From: Protonemura montana
Taxonomy: Eukaryota > Arthropoda > Insecta > Plecoptera > Nemouridae
Length of the DNA stretch: 64,000 bases
Reading direction: 5' to 3'
Assembly (NCBI GenBank): GCA_947568835.1
Contig: OX387605.1
Coordinates: forward strand, 4,650,001 to 4,714,000
This document shows, in pieces, positions 13,050 through 28,858 of this stretch. Numbering within the stretch: the first letter of the stretch is position 1; the number at the start of each line of letters is the position of its first letter. A model generated the notes under the pieces. The model did no database searches, was not told where the DNA came from, and saw nothing but the letters and a program-made list of their open reading frames with translations. The position numbers and the translations under genes were made by a program.

Positions 13050-14349
13050 TAGAGGCGTCGCGCGCGCGGCTTTCGCGAAGCCGACAGAGCGGGTGAGATG
13101 CCGCGGGTTACGGGCGGAAGGGAGAGAACCGACGCGTGTTGCCGATCGGGGGAAGGGAGCGCAGGGGGGACAAATTGTAATGCGCCCGCCGCGGCAAGCT
13201 GAGAAAGATATTAAATTGGTACGCGCTAGGAAATAGCTGGTGCACGGTTTTTGTTGACGAGTGGGATTACGAATACACGTCAAACACGACTCGGGTCTAG
13301 GGCGAAGCGACGAGGCCGGCCTATGGCGATCGTGCTCGTCGCCGACGTCGAGAGACGTGCAAAAAACGCGACCCCACGGCGAAGAGGGTGCGCGCGGAGG
13401 AGACGAACGATCCGACCGACACGGCTGCCGTGAGAATCTAATAATTGATAATGCAATCACCTGTGACTGGAACCACTACATCAAACCTTGGCTCACCACC
13501 AATTTGGTCGAAGAGAATCAGACGGCCTGAGCCGAAGAGGGGAAAAACAAACGGAAAACTATCCGATCCGATTACAGAAAAACCGTTTTGGCGGATGGCG
13601 GTCGCTGGCAGCCAATCGACTTGGACGCTGGCCGAAGGAAACTGTCGAGGACTTGGGACGACGATCGCAGGGTGTTTTGCCGATTGCGTCACGCATCGGT
13701 GATCGCACAACATCGGCAATTACCTGGCTAGACTATCAAACCAATTCCTTCAACACCATCTACCAAGCACTAAGCCGATTGACAAACTTTCTGCGGTCAT
13801 CCTATCAACAACTTCGGATTCTCTGAACAAAATTCGCAGCCATATTGGTCAAAAGGAGAGGCAAAAGTTTTGTTGAAAAGCAGCCGGAAAATAGCGCGCC
13901 ATTAAGTCCGCCCACTCTGATTGGACTGCCGGGAAGTGCCGGCGAGTCGCTTGGCAACACTCGACATATTAACTATTGATTTGCCGAAATTACTCACCAA
14001 TTAATTGAAAGTTAGCTAAGTGGGTAGCGTAGCGTCGATCGAGTAGTGCGCCTGAAACAAGAGAGAAAGAAACGGATGAGTACTAGAGGGCCATCAGCGA
14101 GCGATCAAGATCGTCTCGAGCCAAAGTTCCGGATTCCGGACGTCTGCTACGACGCCTCCCCAACGCGGCCAAACACGACGGCCACTTCCTTACACATGTA
14201 CAATTCTAGAAGGCATGCCGTTCCGTTACGGCTAGATACGGGCACTAAGTCGTCGCGACTTAAACCTAAGATGAACCAGCAGCAGCGTCAGATCTTTCTA
14301 CTTCTATCTATGGCTTGATGTATCAGATCTAGCTGCTTGTCCGAACAAA

Positions 14350-17300
14350 AAAGAATCTCGATCAATCAAACCGCGTTAGGAAAAAAAGCCCTTACGAGTA
14401 AAGGAAACCGGCATTCGATCAAACTCGAGAAACCCTAGAAATCTCGTGGCTGTTGATCGACCATGATGAGAGCAGCAGCGAATAAAAACTAGTTGAGATG
14501 AAATTTCTTAATCAATTGTGTGACGTAATGCCATTATGGGATGGGGGACCAGCGGATTTTCCCAATCAACTCAACTACGAGGAGTCAATGACCAAGTTGT
14601 AGTGAACAGTACGTAGCTCGTAGACAAAGACAAGTGTAACAAGGTGAGCTATTGTTGTAGCAAGCTGCCAAGTTAAACACCGACGTCTAAGCTCACCTGC
14701 TAGTTCCGCTCATGACATCGCCGTCGAAGCTGGTGCGACCTCGACCACTAGACCACCCTTTCACTACTGACACCACTGAACTATTTCGGCAAAACCGTCA
14801 CACGGACTAAACTACCCAGCCCATTACGGGGTAACATAAGCGACGCGTTCATTGGCCAGTGGCCCTTCTATCTACGATTGCTGATAGGCTGGCTCGCGAC
14901 GGAGTGGGGTATGATTGCTTAGCTGGAAACAGCGGATCACCATGCCAACCAGTTAGTACCAATTTCCAAACAAATCGCCTGAATGTGGGGACAGTCTATC
15001 AGAGAATATAACATATTTATTAAGCCACGTTTTAAGCCATTAGACTGACTTGGTTATAATACGTTTGGTGGGATGGACTGGTCGGAAAGGTATGGTCTAT
15101 TAATTATTTGTGACCATGTATTTACCATGAGCCGAACGTTCTCACAAAAGTTTGGAACTGGAAGTTTCGCGTGTTTATAGAAAATTCGGAAACTAATATT
15201 CGGATAGAAACAAAATATGTGGTTTCCTTGTTTAAAAATATTTCGGTATTTGCGACAGTTATTTTCTAAAAAATTGTCCAAAATTGTTTTTAAGTGTAAA
15301 CTGAGAGTGAACCGATTGTACATGCGATAAGAATAAAAAGCTGAACGATCTTGGTCGTCCTTTTCAAAAATAATAGTCTTGGAGATATCTCTGCAGAAAG
15401 CTTGACCTACGATCAATATCCTGGAGCGAAGAAATTCGCGAGTGTTTCCCATATAGGTACTGTCAACGTAGCTTCGTGTCGTTCACTTACTTAGCTAGCG
15501 GTCTATCGCAGAATAAGAATTAGCATAGTTCGACCAAGTGCCAAAGAAAAGTCTCGCCGTTTTGAAAAAAAAAAAAGTATTAGCATGACCGAACTTTGGT
15601 TGACTGTACTTGCATGGTTTCATGCTCCATGTAAACCTGTGAATAATTATTTTAATTTGATTATTTTAAGATTGCGTTCAACAAAATGCACCTAGCAAGA
15701 ATCGGAGAGTTAAAAAAAGGGTGTATAGCCTACTTAAAAACTAACTTGGCGTGATTTTTTATCGTGGCTATAGATTCAAGACTGTGTGGAGTTCGGGCCA
15801 GGACAAAGCCACACGCGAAGAGGGTGACAGCTTTTTTGCCCTTACTTAGTGACTAACTTTCTAGACCCGACGCCGTTTTCTTTTTTAACTCGCATGTTTC
15901 ATGACTTGACACAATTGAAAGGTACCTAGGCATACATTTATTTTTGCCATTACTAGTATTTTGTTTGTTTGACATCTCGACTTTTTCCGCATTTATGAAC
16001 CATACCAACTGACAGAAAAATGTTTGTATCGGGGGCAGCTAAGGCGGCATTTACAAAATTTAATATACTTTATTATTATAGCGTGCATAGCTGTCTATAT
16101 TATTTTGTGTTTATACAATATTGCACTAGACAACAGAAGAAGCCCCCCATTGTATATTATTTTATAGAACTGGGCGGAGAGTAAAAATAGACTATACACA
16201 CCAACATACAATTTAGAGTCTATTCAACCCCTTACAGAACAAAAAAAAAAACGTGATAACACACTTCCTAGCTCCACTTGCGTTTGGGTAAAATAGCATG
16301 CAACAATTTCCACGAATTCGTAGCTGCAGAGGATGAAAATTTAATAAAGCGGTGAAGCAAAACCGAAAAGCCAGTAAACCTCCGCTTTCAATTAGAGAAC
16401 ATGATTTACCTACAAAAGAGTCTTGCAGCAAAAGTACTTACAACCGATATATGTGCACGTTCGCGTCTCACTGAATTAATTGTCCCCCGTCTACTCACAG
16501 GCTGTCAATTTTGAACAATACACCTTTCTGCTAGGTGAAGACGCCGCCGTCATTGTCATTGTTTGTACCCTCCCAAGTGCACCCAATTAGTTTGCACGAT
16601 CTTGCCTCTCCAAACGATCAATCTAACTTTGCCAGCCCACGGCGTCGCGGAATTCTACACTATGCAAATTCGAAACAAGAACAATTTGTGAATATAACGC
16701 GTGCCAAGAGAAATATAATGGCGTTGGAAGTAACAATTTTGAGTTAAACATCTTCAAATAGGCATTACTTTCGCAGGTTATTTTTTGTTTAGAACCATAC
16801 AAACTGTCCTTCTTATCCCAGAGCAATGAGAGCGCAGTAGCTTAGACATAAAGCAAGTCTCTGCCCATACCGACCTGCACGAAGTGATATATTTGTTTCA
16901 GTTATTGAAAACCTTACCTCAAGAAAACAAAATACATGGAAACATGGGTATGTCATCGTCACCATTCCGATCCCACAAGCTGCCCGTGAAGCAGGCCTTC
17001 AAAATTAATTATATGCAAGCCACTTAACGCAAGGAAGACACGACACTTAGCGCAAAGAAATTACAATTGCTGATGCACTGTCTTACCACTAACTAGCACA
17101 CGTACTACGTACCATACCACAGGTACAAGAGTAACAAGCTACAATACGAAACTAACTCGGAACGAATCAGTCGAATTGATGGCAGAATTACTTCACGTTT
17201 AAAGATCGGAAGTTCGTATTTGGTTAAATTTCCCGCAAATTCGTTGTGTTAAAGCGTGAAGGGATCAAACCTATTGCAGGAATCGAGCATCTTACATGGA

Positions 17301-17400
17301 CTGACCGAAGCAGCAATTTAATTATGCAAGGGTCGTAATCATCGGGAATTCCATCAAACCGATAGGCATGGTTTTATTATCAGTCTAGCCTGAGGCAAGA
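14350..17400. other. Non-coding stretch, no gene recognised
   Basis: AT-rich DNA between the CpG-rich 5' region of hnRNP K and the 17.4 kb island. The longest open frame (minus, 15054-15452, 132 codons) has no recognisable domain and no supporting context. No RNA gene or repeat copy was found. Confidence 0.5.
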
Positions 17401-17750
17401 TTGGCTAGGTCTTACACCAACCGGGTCAACTGGTCCTCAACATCTCTCGCTCAACAGTGCATTGCCGGGTCCAGACCGCATGGCAAGACGCAAGGAGACG
17501 TATAATAGGAGGCACCCGCAGCCAAGAGTAAGCTACTTAGCGACGCCGACGTAGCCGCGAACCGCGTGCAGCCGTCGCGGCGCCACGACGTCGGCGTCCG
17601 TCGCGGTAGTCACGCGAGCACATTGATCGAGTCGTTGGCTACATGGAGGACCATCGCCTGACGTGCCGCCGAGCACAGGCCCCTTTCGTAGCGCTGTCAA
17701 TCTATCCGTCCAACCGTCCGTCCTTCAGAAGGTACAGATTTTACTAGAAT
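17400..17750 (+). promoter_or_regulatory. Isolated GC-rich island with TATA-like box, hairpin and downstream donor
   Basis: A compact CpG-rich patch stands out of AT-rich surroundings. On the plus strand it has a TATA-like element (gtataatagg, about 17499-17508). About 35 bp farther is a strong hairpin (17542-17598, outer arms gacgccgacgt / acgtcggcgtc, inner arms gccgcga / tcgcggc). An ATG at 17643 opens a 30-codon frame to a possible donor (AGAAG/gtacag, about 17732). This could be the first exon of a plus-strand transcript, coding or not. No following exon could be identified. Confidence 0.35.
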
Positions 17751-20700
17751 TGCGCCGGCTAGACTGAATAAGTGGCAGCCATCATGCACTTTGGTGGGTA
17801 TGGGTGTTGAGAAAATTTTTGTACCGAGGTATTGGCAAAAAATCTAAAAGAAAATTGGCACCAACGGCAATGGTACGACAGTTTTAGGCAGACACGTTTG
17901 TGGTCTGTCTCTGGTTCAGCTTATTTGTACAAAATAAATAAAATAAAATACGAATGAAGTTTTGAACACGCCGTAAGAGCCTAATACTCTGGCGGTCTTT
18001 CCTATGACTCGTTCAGACTAGTTGCTATTGACTGGCAATTCCAGCAAGGGCGTTTCGGAGGCAACCTTAATTTGGCAAATTTGATTTACCATGGACACAC
18101 ATATATATATATATATAGTTGCCATTGAAAATATCTAACTGGTAAACATATATGAAGTCTTTCCTTACCTATAGGCTATCCACGACAAGACTGAACTAGA
18201 TCGGTCTGTGTGAAAACGTATATGTGGAAGGACTGCTTTTATGTAAAGCATGTTTACTATTTTGGCTGGCTAGCCCGAGATGTAGCTCTAGGAATAACAT
18301 GGTTTCGAGTTAATCCCACCTAAAACACCGGGTGGATATAAGGGAGGTCACTGGATAAACCAGGTCTGGCAAGAGGGTTGTTTTCGCTTTGGTCGAATGG
18401 CTCTAAACCACCGACTTTGTCCGTAGACACAGTTTTCCTATCCCACCGAGTCCAACGCCATACGGGCTACATAGATCACATCTGCATAATCGCCCTCACC
18501 CACTAGCAACCAACCCATCATTACCTAGTTGCAACAATGAAACTTAATTGCAGTAGCATTCAGCTTTTCCGTGGCGTGCGCAATTAATAAAATGTCTACG
18601 TGCGTACCTAGTATTATTACTTTTAACGGACATTTCAGATCTAAATCCATGTGCGACACGAGTATCTCGTTTCGTGCAATTCGTTTTCATTGAATATACA
18701 TAGATTATAATTTATTAACGATCTCGGTTCGGTCAACCGGTAGAAAAACTAATTGTAGTGCGGCAAAAAGGGAAACAGTTTCAAGAGTCGAGTGTGTGTG
18801 TGTGATTTGCAGCGAATCACGATTGCAATAGCTTATGCAATCGAGTACTTCATGAATGCCAGGATGTAAATAACATGTAAAACCCACAAGACATCCAAAG
18901 GCAAGCCTTTTTACTTCTCACCCATATAAGTTGGACGTAATTCTATCGCCAACCATATACAAAAATATTTATGACGTTTTAAAGTATGATTTAAAACGAA
19001 AATTGAAGACCTCAAAGTCAAATAAATTGATAGAAAAAAACACTGCAAAATAACTGAACTTTTTATTTGGCCCGCTAAGCTTTTAACCTGTCACAAGTTG
19101 TTTTTTTTGTTCTTTTTACCAGAGCAATTCATATACATCAAACTTGTCGGCATCAGTAAAAAGTATAACCTAACAAAATTGTGCCTTGGCTCTGTGACCT
19201 TTCTGATACTCTCGATTACGCCAGTCAACATCGTCCTATAAAGCTAAACGAAATCCCAACTGCAAATAAAGTCCAATGACACCGAAACGATGAGAAATTG
19301 AAGTGCATCTGGCCGTCAGTGCCAATTACAGCAGTAGACCTCTGCAGAAAAATGATAAATAGCACAAGATAGGCCATCAACGCTACAGGTGCAATGGAAA
19401 AAAATCGGTAAGTATAGGCGGTTGTGGGAGATCGTAATCGACTACGCCACATGAAAATATTACCTACCCCTATTGCACCGGAATTGAATCGGGAAATGTT
19501 ATCTAGCCGGGGGGGGTGTATTTTAAATAAATAATCAATAGTCGCTACAGAAAGTCGTCCAAGTTATTGGCCCGGTCCGATATTTTCTAAAAATATGCCA
19601 TGCTAGTTATTAGATATAGAACTTTCTAAAGAACATGTCCCCATTCCGTGATCTGTTTTGTGTCGTGTCAGAATTCGTCGATCTTCGAACAGCGCCGAGG
19701 GGTGGATTGAAGAGAGCGAAAATAATAAAGAATAATAATAAAAAAGGAGGTTTAAAAGTTCTTTGCCATCGTCATCATTTGGTTTCTAAATTTTTCATGA
19801 GTCTCATCATAAAAGATGTATACACATTCACCGCTCACGAGAGAAGGCTATATGCCATGTCTACCAACTAAGAACTAGCAACATATAGTGAGGGGGTAGG
19901 TGGATTGTTGGATGGGGTGGGGTAGGGTGAGAGAGGGGCCCTGTGTTGCGATAGCTGGTTGCTCGGGGCAACGAAACAAACTTTGCCATCAAAACACGCA
20001 AACAGGCTATCAAAACGGGCAGAATCAGAAAGGGAACTCTGTTCGGAAAACACTCACTCTTCGCAATATCGGCCACAGTTGCGCTTTGACAAGAACCCAG
20101 AGGCTTTTTTTTTCTGGTAGGCAGGTACGACTACGATTTCGACATTATTTACTCGGTATTCACAAAGTATGACAAGAAAACGGAAATCGCAAGGAACCAA
20201 AATGGTGCTAAATGGAATGAAATGGAAGTATGCAATTCGGGGCTTAACGCAGTACCTTGGTCTCACAATCGCGACTATCTTGCGACCAACTATGAATGAA
20301 CAAACGTAAGATTCCTTTCGGTTCATTAGCTAAAAAGATAATCAATCTAAAATGCTTTCTCACTACCCGAGCATGCCAGCAAGTTAGCAAATATTAACAA
20401 AAAACAAAAACCAAGCCGGCGAATGACAATGCAAGCATTGTCATCCCCTTTGTGGTGGCAACAGTAACCAAGCAACCATTTGTTGTATTGCTGATTCACA
20501 ACAACCTGCGCTGGTCTCGGATCCACCGACCTATTAGGTTATTAATATTTTGTCAGAGGTAGTGGGAGAAGGGCGGGTTAAAGCCACCCTGGTGACCTAG
20601 CATGCCGACAAATTCATCGACCGATGTAATAGAAATGTAACCACAATTAGGCATACATCTTTCTGATGAGAATTTAGAACTTTAGATGTGTTGGCGATTA

Positions 20701-21410
20701 CGCTGGAGCATGCTTCCCATCCCACGAACTTTACTTGAGAAGATAAAATAGCAGGTGGCGCTCCAGAAAAGATAACGGATAGCGCAACCAATATTTCAAC
20801 CAATAAATTTGGGCCCAATATTGAATAAACATAAAAGTTTTAATCTTCTTCAGTAACCATGCAAACAGCAAGGAGCATTAGGATACGCAATTATGTGTAT
20901 GTGGAATCGGCAAAACAAACTAAACAGCTTGCAAAACCACGGTTATTGGAATAATAACACCAAACAAAAGCTACGTATCAACAAATCAAACAGCTTTTTA
21001 GCTATTCGTATTCAAATACTCTAAAGCCGATTGAAAATTGGCTAACAACAAACGGCGTTAATCAAGTTTAGTTTTTTTTTTATTTGATTACAAAATGTAG
21101 TTTTGATGCATGCGCAACCGAGCACCGATTGCGAGTAAAAAAAAACTCTCGTTTAGACCTAGTAGTTGCGTCGATCGAGTGTCCGACATTCAAAACATGA
21201 ACATCAAATAATGTTTGTAATTACAGGAATAGTGCGGCGAAATCACATACGCCAAGACATGTTGGCTAGTGACCGCCCTAAACATGCAAAGCCGACCAGC
21301 CTTTTTTTACCTAAACTTTTAATCAATATATGAGCTAATTCAATGTTAGATGACAGAAAAAGAACCCTTCTTCCTGCATTGATACGAATATGGTATATTG
21401 TGTGCAATAA
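17750..21410. other. Non-coding stretch, no gene recognised
   Basis: AT-rich sequence with a short (TA)n run at about 18100-18118 and no supportable exon, RNA gene or recognisable mobile element. Short open frames on both strands show no domain. Confidence 0.5.
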
Positions 21411-21417
21411 AATTCTT

Positions 21418-21570
21418 ACCTCGTGAGAGATAGTTATTCAGCAGGAGCGGCTTAAAAATTAATCACGAACCAAGCACCATTCTTCGAGTCCAAACAATAT
21501 GGCGGCGTCACATCACTCTCGTACTCAGTTCGACTTACGCCAAGGCCAGAATTTTTTTTACAGATGGCGA
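21418..21570 (-). promoter_or_regulatory. Candidate distal first exon/promoter on minus strand with YY1-like motif
   Basis: A strong minus-strand donor (CACGAG/gtaaga, exon end at 21420) is preceded by GC-richer sequence. That sequence contains AATATGGCGGC (plus strand about 21498-21508), the classical YY1-type core-promoter motif found near start sites of housekeeping genes in animals. hnRNP K is the next minus-strand gene downstream and lacks its 5' exon, so this could be its promoter with an intron of about 10 kb. This is inference only. Confidence 0.3.
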
Positions 21571-22084
21571 CACTGCACAGCCGACTTTGGCGGCCCGCTA
21601 TTTTCAACAATCAAATGCCGTCTCGGAAGTGGTTTGCAGACAAATTGATGTTGTTGATTTCTATGAACGTTTGAATCCACGTATTAACTAACAACGAAAG
21701 CTGCTTCAAAGATAAGTACAGTGGAATTATTCAGTGAGGTGTCAAATCGATGATCATGTGAATACATTTGAATGGGAAGCATTTATTTATGTTTTAATAG
21801 CAGCTCCAAAGCCATTACAAATAAATACACCTGAACTTTTCTTACAAAACATTATGTCACTGACAAAAGAGAACATTAAATACATGAATCTTTCTTTCAA
21901 CTATAGAACACTTTATAGACATTAACAGTTAAATGACGTCTCTAGCAAATAGCAGCATTTATTTCTAAATACGCTAGCACAAGCTTACACACCCTTATAT
22001 CTATAGGGATGCTATCAAATGAGTCTCTAATCAAATAATATGAAGCCCAAGCTGAAATTGAGCTTTGCAATTTTTTCCTTTACA

Positions 22085-22090
22085 GTTTAT
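22085..22090 (-). terminator. Possible poly(A) signal of the PMF1/Nnf1-like gene
   Basis: AATAAA on the minus strand, about 270 bp past the stop codon at 22361. Plausible distance for a 3' UTR; no other evidence. Confidence 0.35.
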
Positions 22091-22360
22091 TCTTAAACTT
22101 AACTTCCTTGTTAATTAATCTTATCTAAGTGCTAAGATATTTTAATTTACTATTTCTATATCACCAACTCTAAAACTTAGTATAACAATCATAATTGAGC
22201 ATCAAAATCAAATTAACGGTTGGTAGATTGGTATCCAGCAGTTCAATCGATCATCCAACACCCTAAATTAATATTTTTGTTTACTTATAGGTGCCTGCAA
22301 CGGACTAGGCACCAATAGAAATTACAAATGTCAAGTAATTTAGACTTGCACTGGGTCCAG

Positions 22361-24218
22361 TTATTTCAAAACGGTGGAATCTTGACTCATTTCTTTCTTT
22401 AGTTGTTCCATAGCACGTTGAACAGATTCACTGACTTTAATGGCTTTTGCCCGTTCAACGAGAACTAACCTACGAAGTAGTTGAATTCTTTGTTCTTTCT
22501 TTTCAGCTATCTCTTCTAATTTAATCTTCTTCTCAGCTTTCAATTGCATGTCATACGATCTCATATATTGGTTCGTGCTTAAGAGTGTAGGTCTCCTAAA
22601 ACAGATTAAAGATTTCAGGCTGCTGGGGTGAATGTATTACGTTGTACAATGAGTGTCTGATTTGCACTATTTTGCCATTAACCTGTGTATTTAAATGGGC
22701 AATCTAGCAACTTTACACAATAGTCCCAAAATTTAAAAATCTTTAAAAATTCATTTTTTTTTTGTTTTCTGATGTTTTAACACAAGAGCTTTATCCAGCA
22801 AGCGATGAATAGAAGATGGGCTAAGCTAGAACCGGGATACCGGACCCAACCCAGGACCGGACCTCCTAATTGTCTGTCCGTGCACGGAGCCGAAGAAATA
22901 GCATCCTTTAGGTGATAAGCACTCATATGAGTTGCCTCAGCCTCTCCCTTATCCAACCCTGCAAAGCTTAGATCAGTTGGAAGAGCACCCCAACCGGCAA
23001 TTCAAAGGTCTTGGGTTCGTTTCCCAGTTTGGTTGTACTTTTCTACAGCCTAGATAAATGACAGTTACTGATAACAATATAAATAAAAAAATACAGTACA
23101 ATATCACGGCCTACTGGAGTGCTATTCTGCAACCTTTTTTTTCTTGTGATTTGCAATGAGATAAAATAACCAATCTTTTAAATGTCAACAACGGAACAAA
23201 TGAATTTCATAAAATTAAAATTAATTTCACCTCATTTTACTCAAAAAAAAGGAAATGATTTCAACATCAAATGTTTCAAGGAAACATTTCAAAAATGTTA
23301 TGTCGATTTAAAAACCGAGTTGTTTAGGAGTCTCAAGGGGCAGGTCAATGGAACAACTAGACAGCAGAGACACGGAGGGAAACTTAAAACACTTTCATTT
23401 AAGTGGCAAAATCTTTCTGCATTATGGGCTTTTACAATTTTTTCTGATCTTATTTTAAAATTACAATTATCTTCTATAATGTTGCTCTATATCTTTCAGT
23501 ATTTTTGTAGGTTGTACTCTATGTTCTCTCCAGAAACATGTATTGTGCCATTTGGCTGTTTAAAGCTTAGTGGGGACCACTTAAGAGAAGAGCCTTTTTT
23601 CCAAATATTCATTATCTTTCCAATTAACTTACCAAGCAACCTTATTTTTCCCAATGTCAGTTTTGACTCTCATCTGAGAAATAGTTTGAAATTTTGTGTT
23701 GAGATCTTCGTCGGAAATAAATTCATTTATATCGATTACCATGTTTTCAAGCATTGTTTGCTGAAGAACTTTCCAAAGGCTTAATACACGGGTTGGTTTC
23801 TTCACCAATGAAGGAACATCCTTAAATATGTCAGTAAAGGTTTCCAAGCTGAAAACAGAAAACTAAATGTAGAAGTAGAAGTTACTCCGTGCCTGTAGAT
23901 ACAATTTTACAACTACAGAGACTCGGTATGTAAGAAAATTTGTTAAAAACCCAAACTAAGACCTTAGAATATTAACCACTTTCAGCAACTGAATGGTGTC
24001 GTCCTATAAAATGTTTATATTATTATTATTTTAAAGCAACAGTCAACAGTCACAATTCAGGAATGGTTCAATCGCCAATTTCAACCCAAACAAGAAACGC
24101 ACCTGATTGCAGAAGACACTTGTGTTAAAATATTTAGGAGTGAAGCCTTGAATAATGCCAACTCGTTAGAAGGTATTTCTTCTTCTTCATTGATCTCATC
24201 AAGCAAATTTTGCTCCAT
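22361..24218 (-). CDS. PMF1: Nnf1/PMF1-like kinetochore (MIS12 complex) subunit, 3 exons
   Basis: Exons 24218-24103, 23848-23633 and 22595-22361 join in phase to 188 aa, close to the 205 aa of human PMF1. The family (Nnf1 in yeast and flies, PMF1 in vertebrates) is a coiled-coil subunit of the MIS12 complex that ties centromeric chromatin to the NDC80 complex. Seen here: an acidic N-terminus, a helical region at about residues 40-100 with an LNTKFQTISQM segment like the LNALDKIV segment of PMF1, the diagnostic AWRP motif formed across the last splice junction, then a long Lys/Glu/Arg coiled coil of about 65 residues to the end. Overall similarity is low apart from AWRP and layout, so the name is probable, not proven. 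It lies head-to-tail behind RIOK2, with about 640 bp between the RIOK2 stop and this ATG. Confidence 0.72.
22829..22893 (-). repeat. Fragment of tRNA-derived SINE (inverted)
   Basis: The reverse complement carries the B-box side of the same SINE as at 50.9-51.15 kb (gacaattaggaggtcc ... tatcccggttc). It lies head-to-head with the plus-strand copy just downstream, inside intron 2 of the PMF1-like gene. Confidence 0.6.
22930..23060 (+). repeat. tRNA-derived SINE, diverged copy
   Basis: Contains the SINE head (cccttatccaacc), an A-box-like gatcagttggaagagc at 22971-22986 and a B-box-like gggttcgtttccc at 23013-23025. It matches the element at 50.9-51.15 kb in order and spacing. The body does not fold as a functional tRNA. 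Confidence 0.75.
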
Positions 24219-24499
24219 GCCTAAGATTACTCCGAAAAAATATACCAGTAAATGTCAGGCCTGTCAAGACAATGCCGAAAGCGCGCGAAACCAAAGATGG
24301 TTGGTATCATTGGTTTTATATTGCGCATGATTGAGTCAGTGTTGCCACGCCAACGTTGAAAATCCAAGCTGTTGCCGTTACCTTCAGCTCTCGACGTGGT
24401 AGGTTAGCTGTGGACAGGAGCGGTCTACAAGCTTGGGTACATGATCTTTGGTACATGCCATACCTAATAAAAGTTAACAGTAACCCAAAATATTTTAAT

Positions 24500-24550
24500 T
24501 TTGGTTAATTCATATTTATTGTTTTTTATTAAATATTTATATTTACTGAA
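24500..24550 (-). terminator. AATAAA-rich stretch, probable RIOK2 poly(A) region
   Basis: Several minus-strand AATAAA-type hexamers lie in AT-rich DNA about 310-350 bp past the RIOK2 stop (24857) and before the next gene's ATG at 24218. Confidence 0.35.
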
Positions 24551-24856
24551 ATTATTAAATGTTTCAACCAAAAAACAATATTTTCCTGCTAAAATCATTT
24601 CATATCTTCTAGGTCAGTATGAGAATCCCATTAAGTGGCAAACTCAAACTAATTCTAGTGTAATGATTTTTAGTATCGCAGGACTGATATTTTCATTGCT
24701 CCACGCTCGAAGCGAGGCTTAATTCAAATAATTCACAACACAAATTCTCGTTTTCCTTTTAATTCAGATTAAAATAACAAGCCATTGAAATAATTTTATA
24801 TTGACATGTTATGTTTTCTACTTAATTATAAATGTTTACAAAGTCAAAGGATTGGT

Positions 24857-28858
<4,002 letters not shown>

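Larger units (their letters stand above)
11190..14350. promoter_or_regulatory. CpG-dense region upstream of hnRNP K coding exons (putative promoter / 5' UTR zone)
   Basis: Base composition changes sharply from the AT-rich introns to CpG-rich DNA over about 3 kb, without a credible coding exon. A non-coding 5' exon of hnRNP K must end upstream of the acceptor at 11191-11193. Good minus-strand donors that could end it are at 12794 (sense TTCAAG/gtatgc), 14697 (GCAG/gtgagc) and 21419 (CACGAG/gtaaga). Long open frames here, including a 247-codon minus-strand one, are Pro/Arg/Ser-rich by-products of GC-rich DNA and homopolymers. Which donor is used, if any, cannot be decided from sequence. Confidence 0.5.

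Noticed and set aside
12717-13460. 247-codon minus-strand open frame
   Set aside because: Pro/Arg/Ser-rich translation of CpG-dense DNA, including a proline run from the poly(G) tract. No domain, and open frames occur on both strands there.
15054-15452. 132-codon minus-strand open frame
   Set aside because: No recognisable domain, no splice or promoter support, ordinary length for chance in this AT-rich context.
23182-23784. 200-codon plus-strand frame
   Set aside because: Antisense across exon 2 of the PMF1-like gene; its composition is the mirror of that exon plus AT-rich intron, with no domain.
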